NCBI GenBank assembly: GCA_934541115.1
Contig: CAKTDF010000028.1
Coordinates: 1 to 23,163, forward strand
Reading direction: 5' to 3'
DNA from: an uncultured Eubacteriales bacterium
GTDB taxonomy: Bacteria; Bacillota; Clostridia; Oscillospirales; Acutalibacteraceae
DNA: 23,163 bases
The translations under genes were made by a program, and so were the position numbers. How positions within the stretch are numbered: position 1 is the stretch's first letter; every line of letters starts with the position of its first letter. Positions 1-8,114 of the stretch are shown here, in pieces. The notes beneath the pieces were generated by a model. That model was not told the DNA's origin. It ran no database searches and saw only the letters and a list, made by a program, of their open reading frames with translations.

Positions 1-2577
1 AAGAAGCATACATCTTGCACTTGGAGCAGCGGTAAAGTGACAAAAGCTGCAACGTGTACTTCAACCGGCACAAAGGAATATACATGTACGCTTTGCGGTG
101 CGAAAAAGACATCAAAAATAAAAGCACTTGGACATACATTTGGCAGTGGTTCCGGTTGGTGTTCGAGATGTGGATATTGGAAAGTTAAGTCTACTTCTTC
201 GTTAAATAATGAAAAATATGTGGTTGTTACAAATGATGCGACAGTACGCAATGGACCGTATGGCGCTTGTGCGCCCGTAAAAAAACTTTCCAAGAAGACG
301 GTGATATATGTAACGCAGAAAGTTAAAAACGGACAAGACAACATATGGTACAAGTATAGCGACGGTTACATTTTTGAGGATCACGTCAAGAAGCATACAT
401 CTTGCACTTGGAGCAGCGGTAAAGTGACAAAAGCTGCAACGTGTACTTCAACCGGCACAAAGGAGTATACATGTACGCTTTGCGGTGCGAAGAAGACATC
501 AAAAATAGCCAAAGATTCGTCAAAGCACAAATGGAATAAATATGTGTGTGTATATTGCAAAGCATGGGACTCAAAGAGCCTTAAATCAAAAACATCACTG
601 AATAACGTAAAATATCGTGTTGAAGTTGGGTCAGCTCCAACTTATGCGGGACCTTATAACACTTCAAAATCCAAAGGCAACATTGGCGTAGGAAAAATTG
701 TAACTGCGGTGCAGAAGGTAAAAAATGCATACGGAAACGTATGGTATAAGCTCAGCGACAACAGATACATATTTGATGGGAATGTTAAAAAGTATGTTTC
801 GAGCAACTATGAGGGTTTAAAATTAAACACAAAGAGCGTTGAAACGTATGTAGGATCAACGGTAATAATTAAGGCAAGCACAGAAAAGGGATATTTCCCT
901 GTTGGAGTGTCAATTTCGGTAAGTGATCCTAAAATGCTTACTGTTACTCAAAAAACGTTTACTCAGAAAAAGGACCTCCTTGTCTCTAATTATGAATTTA
1001 CAGTTAAGGTTAATAGCATTGGTAAAAACTCCGGACACGGAAAAGTGTATGTTTCTTATAACTTCAATGGAAAAGAGTATACTAAAATTTGCACATTTAC
1101 TGTAAGGAGTAACAATATAGTGCTCGCAGAGGGAGCGACTTATACACCGACATTCAAAAAAAATGGAAAAGATGTCAATGGCGTGACGTATTCAAGTAGA
1201 TATAATAACAAAAAAAATGTGTTATGCTCAGGCGAAAAAATTAAAGCGGCTCACACAGGAAAAGTGACGATTAATTATGAAAACAGTTTTACAAGCGGAA
1301 GCTTAAAAGTTACTGTTGTGCCAAAATTTGAGTCCAGTCTCATTGACATTTCGAAGAACACAGAATATCAACATGATCTGGCTAGATTTTGTGCGGATTT
1401 TTGTTATCTTGGATATGATGTATCCAATGGCAGTATGCAAAAACGTCTGAAAAAGGCGGGCTTTGATGTGTCAAACATTTCTGTTAATATGAACGCAGAA
1501 AGAGATGAAGTGAATTACTTTATTGTTAAAAAGTCATTGGGTAAAAAGACACTTGTTTTCATAGCTGCAATCGGCTCAAATAAGGATCAGTGGTATTCAA
1601 ATTTTGATCCGGCAGGATATTCCAATGAACGAAAATCTAAATATGCCAAGGATGAATCTGTTCATGTGGGATTTAACGATGCTAAGGAATATGTGTATTC
1701 AAAACTAAAAAAGTATCTTAATGACAACGGATTAACAAATAAAAATAATACGGTGTTCTTGATAACTGGACACAGCAGAGGGGCTGCAACTGCAAACTTG
1801 CTTGCTGCAAAGCTGATTGATGATTCAAGTTATCCGAATTCAAATATTTTTGCTTATACTTTTGCAACGCCAAATGTTGCGAAAGAAAGAGAATTTACTA
1901 ATAAGGTGTATAGTTGCATATTTAACATATTGAATCCAGAGGATTTTGTGACTTATGTTATGCTTGAAAAATGGGGATATAGTAGATATGGAAAATCGTA
2001 TGTTTTGCCCAGTAGCACAAACTGCAACAATTATAGTACATATAAAAAGAGAGTTAATGAATCCTACAAAAAGTACTATCATCCTCAAGGTTCAGATTAT
2101 GATCCATACCCCAAAGGAGAAAAGGCAACCAAGACTATTATTGAAAAAATGGGTCAAAGCTTTCCAACGGCAGCATCACTGTATGAGGATAAATACAATT
2201 ATACGTATGCGGTTATTTCTACAACCGGTTCTACATATGCTTCTTCGACTGAAGGTTCTACAGTTTTAAGTGATAGACTCTCTGGATATGAAATGTTTAA
2301 GAAAACAATTCTTCCGGTTGTGGCAAAAGATAAAGAGAACACAAACTACATGTATTTGCTTGGAGGAGCAGCTTTTGATAGGGGAATATACGGCGACATA
2401 ATAAGATACTTCATTAAACCTGATGCCGATGTTCAGGATTTCACCGATATGGACATATCAAAAATGATTGACATTGCCGGTGGTCGGTTTGCAAAGGCTC
2501 ACGGTATGGAGACGTACTGTTCTTTCATGCAGGCTATGAGTGCCGAAGAAATTAAGGTGGAAAGCAGAAAAAAATAG
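1..2577 (+). CDS. Secreted multidomain protein with Cys-rich repeats, SH3-like domains and a class 3 lipase-like domain (5' end missing)
   Basis: The reading frame is open from base 1, so the gene starts left of the window; the first in-frame GTG (37) is not a convincing start. Numbering codons from base 1, there are two copies of a Cys-rich module containing YTCTLCGAKKTSKI (about 4-42 and 132-170). Each is followed by an SH3-like domain (about 65-130 and 198-262), then Ig-like beta-rich sequence (about 275-445), then an alpha/beta hydrolase domain (about 460-720). The hydrolase carries the nucleophile elbow GHSRG (Ser 592), a downstream NPEDF that fits the catalytic Asp (Asp 648), and a candidate His in YYHPQG (His 694), matching the class 3 lipase family. 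It is probably exported and cell-wall or substrate associated, hydrolysing an ester-linked lipid or acyl substrate; the substrate is unknown. No dockerin is present in the visible part, and a C-terminal anchor is not obvious. Confidence 0.8.
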   Translation, partial: KKHTSCTWSSGKVTKAATCTSTGTKEYTCTLCGAKKTSKIKALGHTFGSGSGWCSRCGYWKVKSTSSLNNEKYVVVTNDATVRNGPYGACAPVKKLSKKTVIYVTQKVKNGQDNIWYKYSDGYIFEDHVKKHTSCTWSSGKVTKAATCTSTGTKEYTCTLCGAKKTSKIAKDSSKHKWNKYVCVYCKAWDSKSLKSKTSLNNVKYRVEVGSAPTYAGPYNTSKSKGNIGVGKIVTAVQKVKNAYGNVWYKLSDNRYIFDGNVKKYVSSNYEGLKLNTKSVETYVGSTVIIKASTEKGYFPVGVSISVSDPKMLTVTQKTFTQKKDLLVSNYEFTVKVNSIGKNSGHGKVYVSYNFNGKEYTKICTFTVRSNNIVLAEGATYTPTFKKNGKDVNGVTYSSRYNNKKNVLCSGEKIKAAHTGKVTINYENSFTSGSLKVTVVPKFESSLIDISKNTEYQHDLARFCADFCYLGYDVSNGSMQKRLKKAGFDVSNISVNMNAERDEVNYFIVKKSLGKKTLVFIAAIGSNKDQWYSNFDPAGYSNERKSKYAKDESVHVGFNDAKEYVYSKLKKYLNDNGLTNKNNTVFLITGHSRGAATANLLAAKLIDDSSYPNSNIFAYTFATPNVAKEREFTNKVYSCIFNILNPEDFVTYVMLEKWGYSRYGKSYVLPSSTNCNNYSTYKKRVNESYKKYYHPQGSDYDPYPKGEKATKTIIEKMGQSFPTAASLYEDKYNYTYAVISTTGSTYASSTEGSTVLSDRLSGYEMFKKTILPVVAKDKENTNYMYLLGGAAFDRGIYGDIIRYFIKPDADVQDFTDMDISKMIDIAGGRFAKAHGMETYCSFMQAMSAEEIKVESRKK
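388..507 (+). repeat. Second copy of a 120-bp direct repeat (first copy at 1-120)
   Basis: Bases 388-507 match bases 1-120 at 118 of 120 positions, offset by 387 bp and in the same reading frame. The repeat encodes the Cys-rich module that precedes and follows the first SH3-like domain. Both differences are synonymous-type A/G changes, so the duplication is recent or is being homogenised. The first copy may extend left of the window. Confidence 0.9.
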
Positions 2578-2639
2578 AGTAAATTGAAGGAAAGATTATA
2601 ATGCACAAAAATTTGTCTATTATAATAGTGTTAATGTAA

Positions 2640-2892
2640 TCTGAAAAGCATCGCAAAAGTTTTTCAACTATCTTTCCGAATAGTCTAATATGAGGAGTAA
2701 GGCTTTAGCACGAATATGCGAATACAGATTATAGAAATCTGTTTTGGGTTATTACACAACTTTAACTGGCTGACAGGCGATACTGTCTGCAGTTTGCACC
2801 TCTTTGCCGGAAATAACCGATATCTTTAAATAACCTTTGAAAAGAAAGTGAAGCTGTCACTGTGAAAACTCACGGTGACAGCTTTGTTTTTT
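2640..2892 (+). ncRNA. Candidate structured non-coding RNA ending in an intrinsic terminator
   Basis: No credible ORF lies between 2578 and 2850, but the plus strand folds well. A 7-bp hairpin pairs ACAGATT (2724-2730) with AATCTGT (2736-2742). A closing helix pairs GGTTATT (2747-2753) with AATAACC (2812-2818). Inside it is a two-part hairpin: AACTG (2764-2768) with CAGTT (2790-2794), and GACAG (2772-2776) with CTGTC (2783-2787). A second AATAACC at 2829-2835 could replace the first in the closing helix. TATAAT-like boxes lie at about 2597 and 2619, and a strong terminator ends the unit. It could be a stand-alone small RNA or the 3' UTR of the lipase gene. I do not recognise the family; the raiA-type and 6S RNAs of Clostridia are candidates to test. 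Confidence 0.4.
2851..2892 (+). terminator. Strong rho-independent terminator
   Basis: A 14-bp stem pairs 2851-2864 (AAGCTGTCACTGTG) with 2871-2884, with one G-U pair and a 6-nt AAAACT loop. It is followed by TGTTTTTT. It ends either lipase mRNA or the candidate RNA upstream. Confidence 0.85.
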
Positions 2893-3073
2893 ACAGGAAA
2901 TATTCTAATTATAGGCGATTTTTCGGCAGCCAAATCAAAACGCACATAGTGAAATATTTATCGGATATATGGAAAGCCCGCAAAAAGCCGCAGCAAAATT
3001 GCTATATGTACCTGTTCGGGCAACACGTCAAAAATATTCAGCACTTTACAGCATTCTGATTTTAAAACTCAAT
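2893..3073. other. Intergenic, nothing recognised
   Basis: This 181-bp gap lies between the terminator and the convergent minus-strand HD gene. A 65-codon frame crosses it but begins inside the terminator stem and lacks a ribosome binding site, so I do not call it. No clear terminator for the HD gene is visible. Confidence 0.5.
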
Positions 3074-3631
3074 TTAATTAAAAGTCCTGTCTATCAGTTC
3101 ACAATATTCTTTGTATGCCTGATGACTGTCTAAATCAACGAGGCATTCAGCAATGCTTTTGTAATACCAATAGTGCTCATTTTTGTCTTTTTGATGAAAC
3201 CGATTCCAAAGCTCATCGCCGATAGTGAGGTTATCACGATAAATTGTGCGAATGTTGGAGAGTTTATCTCCGAGGGTTATCATTTTGACTTCTATAGGAG
3301 CGGTTTTCAAGTGATCTATGGTTTCTTGCTTGCGCAGTTTCCATGTAGCCTCTGCCGGGAGATTTTCGCGTTTATCCTCACTTTCCGCAGCGACCAATGC
3401 TGCAACACGCTCTCCAAACTGCTCTTTTACCTGCTCAACGGTAGCGTCGGTGTCTTCAACAACATCGTGCAGAACAGCAGCTGCAATAATTTCATCGTCG
3501 GTAGTCATTGTTCCCACAATTGCGGCTGCCTCTAATGGATGCAGAATATACGGTATTTTTGTGCCTTTGCGAAACTGACCTTCATGTGCGTTCGTCGCAA
3601 ATAAAATCGCCTGGTTTAATAAAGTGCTCAT
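3074..3631 (-). CDS. HD-domain (p)ppGpp hydrolase-like protein (MESH1/SpoT hydrolase type)
   Basis: This 185-residue protein has the short stand-alone architecture of MESH1-like enzymes, which remove the 3'-pyrophosphate of (p)ppGpp using Mn2+. Visible hallmarks are the N-terminal HEGQFRKGTKIPYILHP (metal ligand His 31), the HD motif LHDVVEDT (His 55, Asp 56, with the hydrolase-type Glu 59-Asp 60), and GDKLSNIR (Asp 122, Asn 126). There is no synthetase, TGS or ACT domain, so it would be a hydrolase only. Relatives of this family can also act on NADPH, so the substrate is not fixed by sequence. The start is supported by GGAGG five bases upstream of ATG. It lies 191 bp downstream of the ArsC/Spx gene on the same strand, far enough to have its own promoter. 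Confidence 0.88.
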   Translation of the reverse strand: MSTLLNQAILFATNAHEGQFRKGTKIPYILHPLEAAAIVGTMTTDDEIIAAAVLHDVVEDTDATVEQVKEQFGERVAALVAAESEDKRENLPAEATWKLRKQETIDHLKTAPIEVKMITLGDKLSNIRTIYRDNLTIGDELWNRFHQKDKNEHYWYYKSIAECLVDLDSHQAYKEYCELIDRTFN

Positions 3632-3822
3632 ATGATCCTCCGTTTTTTAATTGTTTGATGTTTGTCAGCTTTTTTCAAATCTGTCGCGTATGTAAAAACA
3701 TTGACAGGTTTTTGAATAAGCAGCGCAATTCCTTTTTTATTTAATATGGATTTCTTTTTGATTGACGGCTTTGTTGGGTATCAATAGAAAGAAAAGTCAG
3801 ATCACATATAAGGCGACAAATA

Positions 3823-4179
3823 TCATTGTTTGCATTTTTCTTCCCATTCGGATTCCCTAAACCCGACCAATATATAATCGTCACTTATCAGCAGCGGTCT
3901 TTTGACAAGCATACCGTCTGTTGCAAGAAGCTTCAGCGCTTCCTCTTCACTGATTTCGGCGAGCTTGTTTTTTAGACCTAATGACTTATAAAGCATACCG
4001 CTGGTGTTGAAGAACCTTTTAAGCGGCAGCGTGCTTTTTCTGTACCATTCGGTCAGTTCTTCAACCGAGGGGTTATTGAGCTTTATATCTATAAGCTCAT
4101 ATTCGATTCGGTTGTCGTCTAACCACTTTTTTGCTCTTTGGCAGGTGGAACACTTGGAATAGCAAATAAACTTGATCAT
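3823..4179 (-). CDS. ArsC/Spx-family thioredoxin-fold protein
   Basis: This 118-residue protein has the size and fold markers of the ArsC/Spx/MgsR family. An N-terminal FICYSKCSTCQRAKKWL carries a CxxC pair (Cys 10, Cys 13), and a later LVKRPLL segment matches the family's conserved Arg-Pro region. Members are either small glutathione- or thioredoxin-linked reductases (arsenate reductase-like, YffB) or Spx-type RNA-polymerase-binding redox regulators. The CxxC is compatible with Spx, but no ars genes flank it, so true arsenate reduction is unlikely to be its main role. A GGAG lies nine bases before the ATG. The gene starts 59 bp beyond the stop of the flavin reductase and may be the last gene of that redox operon. 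Confidence 0.85.
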   Translation of the reverse strand: MIKFICYSKCSTCQRAKKWLDDNRIEYELIDIKLNNPSVEELTEWYRKSTLPLKRFFNTSGMLYKSLGLKNKLAEISEEEALKLLATDGMLVKRPLLISDDYILVGFRESEWEEKCKQ

Positions 4180-4238
4180 AATTTCACGCTCCGGGCAGGC
4201 TTGGTCAAGGGCGAACAGTGCCTTATTGATTTCAGCCG

Positions 4239-5447
4239 TTATTTAACATACGTTGACGGAACCTCAATGACGAGGTCTGAAAGAGCAAACGTTGCGCACG
4301 GGTGGATATATCCGCTCACCTTGTCAGAGGCACGGCGACCCTCGTCGTTTTCGGCAGGAACATAAACATCGCCGGAAATGAGCTTTGACCTGCACCAACC
4401 GCATTCGCCGCTTCTGCAACGCGAGGGTGCGGCGATGCCGGCGCGTTCAATCGCCGCAAGAACCGATTCGTTGGCAGCTACGGGAATGGTATGCTCCTGT
4501 GAGCCTTGACGGATTACCGCTGAAAATGTTTTTTCTTTAAATTCTGACGGATAGTCGGCTTTTTCCCAAATCTTTTTTGTAACCCCGAGAAGTTCGCGGC
4601 GTATGTGCTTTTTGTCAAGTCCCGGCTTTTCAAGCTCTTTTTCGGCAAAGAGATACATAGCTTCCGGACCGCACATAAATACGGAATAAGGCTTTTCGGC
4701 AGGAGCGTATTTGGAAATAATGTCGGCGTTGATGAATCCGTTTTCGTAGCCGTCCTTTTTCTCGTCCGAGAGGACGTAGACAACCTTGATCTTTTCGCAT
4801 TTCTTTGCAATTTCATCAAGCTCGCTCTTGAACAAAATACTGTTTTCGGTTCTGCTTCCGAAAAGAATAGTGAGGTTAAAGCTTTCGTCTCCGTCTGCAA
4901 TTGCACGCGCCATTGAAATGAACGGGGTGATACCGCTGCCGCCGGCGAGAGCGATTACATCGGTTTCGTCACGCAGACCTTCATAGTAAAAGTTGCCGAG
5001 CGGTTCGGATACCGTTACGGTGTCTCCGACTTTCCAGTTGTCAAGAATATAGTCGGAAGCAAAGCCGTCGGGCGTACGTCTCACGGTGACGGAGTATCTG
5101 CCCTCTTTTGAAAGTGACGGGGTGCTGCTTATCGAATATGGACGTGTGAGAACGCTGTCGCCGATATTAAGGCTGACGCTGAGGTACTGTCCGGCTCTGA
5201 AATATGCAGCGGTATCGGCGGAGAGAATGAACGTTTTTGCTTCGGCGCCTGAATGTTCAACAACTTTTTCAATTGTCATCTTCTGATAATCGGGATGAAG
5301 CTTTTTTGCGTGGTCGTTGATTTTAAAATCGCCTGAAATTTCTTTTGTAGGAGTGGCTTTTATCACACGATTTTTTTCAAGAATATGAGATATCAGCTTT
5401 TTTATATCGGCAAATCCGTTTTTTCCGATATAAAGTTTGTTTGCCAT
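4239..5447 (-). CDS. NAD(P)H-flavin reductase with C-terminal plant-type 2Fe-2S ferredoxin domain
   Basis: The domain order is a roughly 60-residue N-terminal extension, an FAD-binding ferredoxin-reductase barrel (RPYSISS near residue 105), an NAD(P)-binding domain (LAGGSGITPF near 168; MCGPEAMY near 258) and a C-terminal 2Fe-2S domain. The cluster ligands are Cys 344, Cys 349, Cys 352 (CRSGECGWC) and Cys 384. This layout passes electrons from NAD(P)H through FAD to the iron-sulfur cluster and on to a partner. A longer frame to 5507 exists. I prefer the ATG at 5447: it has a GGAGG (5457-5461 on the plus strand) and its first base overlaps the stop of the upstream oxidoreductase (TAATG), indicating translational coupling. 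The obvious partner is that upstream FAD enzyme. The substrate is unknown. Confidence 0.88.
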   Translation of the reverse strand: MANKLYIGKNGFADIKKLISHILEKNRVIKATPTKEISGDFKINDHAKKLHPDYQKMTIEKVVEHSGAEAKTFILSADTAAYFRAGQYLSVSLNIGDSVLTRPYSISSTPSLSKEGRYSVTVRRTPDGFASDYILDNWKVGDTVTVSEPLGNFYYEGLRDETDVIALAGGSGITPFISMARAIADGDESFNLTILFGSRTENSILFKSELDEIAKKCEKIKVVYVLSDEKKDGYENGFINADIISKYAPAEKPYSVFMCGPEAMYLFAEKELEKPGLDKKHIRRELLGVTKKIWEKADYPSEFKEKTFSAVIRQGSQEHTIPVAANESVLAAIERAGIAAPSRCRSGECGWCRSKLISGDVYVPAENDEGRRASDKVSGYIHPCATFALSDLVIEVPSTYVK

Positions 5448-6982
5448 TATTTTGCACCTCCAGCGTTGAGTTCTTTGATTGCAGACTTGGCAACTATACT
5501 GCCGCACATATATGCGGAACTGTATCCGTCGCCGCGCATTCCGGAGGTTCCGATGGGTTTGAGTCCCTTGATGGGAAAATCAGCGCCCTGCGAAACGGTT
5601 CTTGAAAGTATGCTGTCCCAGCCGGCTGTCATATATCCGTAAACGCTGCCCTCGGGAACGCCGAGATATCTCGCAAAGGTGAGAGGGGAGGCAACGGAGA
5701 TTTCTTCAATATACGGGGCAATGGTGATACCGGTTTTGCTTTCAAAGTTGCCAATGATCTTTTTGGCAAGCTTGTTTTTGGTTTTTACATAGTCCTCATC
5801 GGCAATGCTGTTCCAATCATCGGGAGCGACAAACATCGTTGTGAAGCTGCACATTGAAGTTCCCTCGGGAGACGCTTTCGGATTCGCAATATTGTAGCAA
5901 AGGAAAATAGAATAGTCATTGGTGTCAATCTTGCGAAGAGAAGCAAATTCTTTTTCCGAGTCGGCAGAGCCGGCAAGAAAAATGCTGTAATCTTTGATTC
6001 CGAGTTCTTCCGGGCTCTTGTTTAATCCGAGATAAACGGTGAACATTCTTGCACCGAAATTGCGGTTCCTTGCCGCAGAAAGTTTCTTTTCCCTTTCGGG
6101 AATGAGCTGCTTTGGCATCATTTTGCCGTAGATAATATCGGGATTGATGTTTGCAAGAACCATGTCAGCCGTCAGGTCGCCCTCGTTGGTTCTGACTCCG
6201 CAGCAGCGCTCTCCGTCAAAAAGGAACTGTTCGGCGCGGCAGTTGAACCTGATTTCTCCCCCGAGCTCGCGGAACCGCTCGATCATGCCGTTGCTGATTT
6301 CGTGCGAGGTATATGTGGGAATATAGGCGCCGCTCACAACATAGCTGTAAACCATTGACGCATAATGGAAGAAAGAAAGGTTCTTCATATCAACGCCGAG
6401 ATATGACCAATAAACCGAAAGAATGTCTTTGCATTTTTGAGGGAGACCGACTGCGTTGAAAACATCTTCGGTGGCATAGCCTGCCGCTCTGAATGCGTTT
6501 CCGAAGTTTTTCAGTAGGTAAGCCGGAGAAACTTTCGGCAAGCTGATATATTCGATAAGATCAGAATTTTCACGCAGAAGGTCAAAAAATTCCGTCATCT
6601 TTTTTCTGCTGCCCGGAACATACTCCTCCGTTTTTTCAATGAAAGCCCGAACTCCCGTCGGAAGTGTAACGTCCATGGGAGTGCCGTCGCTGTAGGTTGA
6701 AATGCATCTGAAACAGTCGTCAACTCTGTTCCACTGAATTTTCACGCCGAAGTCGTTCATTAATTTACGAACGGAACCGGGAGCGTTTTCCGGACCGACG
6801 CCGCACAGCTCATGGAGCGACGGTTCAAACTCAAATCTTCCCCTGCAAAAGCTTGAAGCACAGCCGCCGGGCAGGTTGTGCTTTTCAATAAGCAATGTCT
6901 TTTTTCCTGCTGTTATCAGTTCCAGAGCGGCGGCAAGACCGGCACAGCCGGAGCCGACAACAATAGCACCGTATTTTCTCAT
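5447..6982 (-). CDS. CrtI/phytoene-desaturase-like FAD-dependent oxidoreductase
   Basis: A 511-residue flavoprotein. The N-terminal Rossmann motif is GSGCAG (residues 10-15), followed by LLIEKHNLPGGCASS with Glu 33 placed to bind the FAD ribose. A C-terminal FAD-contact segment (GTSGMRGDGYSSAYMCG) matches the amine-oxidase/CrtI/CRTISO superfamily. Family members desaturate, isomerise or saturate polyprenoid or lipid chains. No other carotenoid gene is present, so the name gives fold and cofactor rather than substrate. An ATG at 6994 is in frame, but GAGGTG (6988-6993 on the plus strand) sits inside that extension and correctly precedes the ATG at 6982. The gene overlaps the reductase by one base and is divergent from the TetR gene, its likely regulator. 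Confidence 0.85.
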   Translation of the reverse strand: MRKYGAIVVGSGCAGLAAALELITAGKKTLLIEKHNLPGGCASSFCRGRFEFEPSLHELCGVGPENAPGSVRKLMNDFGVKIQWNRVDDCFRCISTYSDGTPMDVTLPTGVRAFIEKTEEYVPGSRKKMTEFFDLLRENSDLIEYISLPKVSPAYLLKNFGNAFRAAGYATEDVFNAVGLPQKCKDILSVYWSYLGVDMKNLSFFHYASMVYSYVVSGAYIPTYTSHEISNGMIERFRELGGEIRFNCRAEQFLFDGERCCGVRTNEGDLTADMVLANINPDIIYGKMMPKQLIPEREKKLSAARNRNFGARMFTVYLGLNKSPEELGIKDYSIFLAGSADSEKEFASLRKIDTNDYSIFLCYNIANPKASPEGTSMCSFTTMFVAPDDWNSIADEDYVKTKNKLAKKIIGNFESKTGITIAPYIEEISVASPLTFARYLGVPEGSVYGYMTAGWDSILSRTVSQGADFPIKGLKPIGTSGMRGDGYSSAYMCGSIVAKSAIKELNAGGAK

Positions 6983-7020
6983 AGTGCACCTCATTTTTGG
7001 TTAATGAATATACCTTTTTT

Positions 7021-7048
7021 ATTTTATCATACTTTTGTAAAATTCCAA
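7021..7048 (-). promoter_or_regulatory. Possible promoter of the oxidoreductase operon
   Basis: On the minus strand TTGGAA (7043-7048) is followed after 16 bp by TAAAAT (7021-7026), about 40 bp upstream of the chosen start. It is a reasonable but not consensus sigma-A-type promoter. Confidence 0.4.
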
Positions 7049-7242
7049 GCCTTTTTTGTGAAAAAACCGTATTGAGTTCGACTTTAAGCATACCGGTCGG
7101 AAAGGTTCTTGAAGAATTTGGGCTTTCAATTGCTTTGAATATCTGCAAAATGAACGTACTCATGCCGGAACAAATATAATTAACCGGGTGACGTTGCACA
7201 AATAAATCTGCAAGACGTTTTAGATTGAATGAGGGAAAAGGC
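7049..7242. other. Intergenic between divergent genes, nothing recognised
   Basis: A 194-bp stretch. Short frames cross it on both strands but start inside neighbouring genes or lack ribosome binding sites. I see no protein family, RNA gene or clear hairpin here. Confidence 0.45.
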
Positions 7243-7270
7243 TTGCTTTTTTTGAAAAGCATGCTATAAT
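7243..7270 (+). promoter_or_regulatory. Promoter of the TetR-family gene
   Basis: TTGCTT (7243-7248), a 16-bp spacer and a perfect TATAAT (7265-7270) lie 38 bp upstream of the TetR start codon. The expected transcription start falls inside the adjoining palindrome. Confidence 0.7.
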
Positions 7271-7284
7271 TAATACGCGTATTA
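7271..7284. promoter_or_regulatory. Likely TetR operator: perfect 14-bp palindrome
   Basis: TAATACGCGTATTA reads the same on both strands and begins immediately after the -10 box, so it covers the probable +1 of the regulator gene. Palindromes of this size at this place are typical autoregulatory operators of TetR-family proteins. Binding by this particular protein is inference. Confidence 0.55.
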
Positions 7285-7308
7285 GTTTGCGAACAATGAG
7301 GTGAATGA

Positions 7309-8004
7309 ATGTCAACAAGAAAGGACAGCGCCGAAACAAAAAAGCGAATTCTTTCCGTTTGTGCAAGGCTGTTTCTTGAACAGGGCTATAAAGAAACAAC
7401 GGTAAGTCAGATTGTTGAGGCGTCGGGCGTGGCGAGGGGCAGCTATCAGAACTTTTTTCACACAAAAGACAGTATTCTGATGGAGTTTGTTGAGGCTATG
7501 TTCGGCGGTCAGTTCGATAAGGCGCGCATAATTGCGGGGGCAAACCTTCCCCCGCTTTATATCTATGCGGTTGAAACGGCTATTCAGCTTGCAATCACCG
7601 AGCTGAACGAAAACCTGCGCGAAATTTATATCGAGGCATACTCTTTGCCGAACACCGCTGAATATATTTTTCTCAACACGACAAAGGAACTGAAACAGAT
7701 TTTCGGTGCATATCTTCCGGATTATACAGACAGCGATTTTTATGATATGGAGATAGGCTCCGCAGGTCTCATGCGCGGATATATGGCAAGAAAATGTGAC
7801 ATTCATTTTCCGCTGGTCAGAAAGCTTGAGTGCTTTCTGACGGCGTCAATGCGTGTGTATAAAGTTCCTGAACAGGAAATTGAGAACGTGGTTGACTTTA
7901 TATCGGGTCTTGACGTTGAGACTATGGCTCACGATGTTATGCAGAAGATTTTTGCAATGCTTGAAATGAAGTTCGATTTTAAGCTCGGCAAATCGGAGAG
8001 GTAA
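7309..8004 (+). CDS. TetR/AcrR-family transcriptional regulator
   Basis: A 231-residue protein with the N-terminal TetR helix-turn-helix at about residues 10-56 (AETKKRILSVCARLFLEQGY, then TTVSQIVEASGVARGSYQNFF), where the recognition helix ends in the typical Y.NFF.KD. The C-terminal helical region (about 65-231) is the variable ligand-binding and dimerisation part, and I cannot assign a ligand. GAGGTG ends five bases before the ATG. It is divergent from the FAD oxidoreductase/2Fe-2S reductase pair with a 326-bp gap, and a perfect palindrome sits at its own transcription start. The simplest model is a repressor of itself and perhaps of the redox operon, released by a small hydrophobic ligand. 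Confidence 0.9.
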   Translation: MSTRKDSAETKKRILSVCARLFLEQGYKETTVSQIVEASGVARGSYQNFFHTKDSILMEFVEAMFGGQFDKARIIAGANLPPLYIYAVETAIQLAITELNENLREIYIEAYSLPNTAEYIFLNTTKELKQIFGAYLPDYTDSDFYDMEIGSAGLMRGYMARKCDIHFPLVRKLECFLTASMRVYKVPEQEIENVVDFISGLDVETMAHDVMQKIFAMLEMKFDFKLGKSER

Positions 8005-8016
8005 GTATTTTTTCAT

Positions 8017-8045
8017 ATGCTCCGCCCCACGGAAAAGCATTTTTA
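8017..8045 (+). terminator. Weak intrinsic terminator after the TetR gene
   Basis: ATGCT (8017-8021) pairs with AGCAT (8036-8040), extended by an inner CCG/CGG pairing with an AAA bulge, and is followed by TTTTATC. A second small hairpin (CGCTGA with TCAGCG, 8057-8072) follows. Confidence 0.45.
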
Positions 8046-8114
8046 TCGTATGTGACCGCTGAAGTGTCAGCGATTTACATAAATAACAATTATTATAATG
8101 GATAAAAATAACCG

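Noticed and set aside
2862..3059. 65-codon plus-strand frame
   Set aside because: It begins inside the terminator hairpin and has no ribosome binding site or domain.
3823..4179. Annotation as a true arsenate reductase
   Set aside because: The fold and CxxC fit, but no arsenic resistance genes accompany it, and the family includes Spx-type regulators and other reductases.
5447..6982. Annotation as phytoene desaturase
   Set aside because: Only the FAD superfamily signature is visible. No carotenoid or isoprenoid genes are nearby, and the coupled 2Fe-2S reductase is not usual for carotenoid pathways.
6885..7262. Minus- and plus-strand frames in the gap between the oxidoreductase and TetR genes
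   Set aside because: They overlap the real genes or promoters, lack ribosome binding sites and have no recognisable domain.
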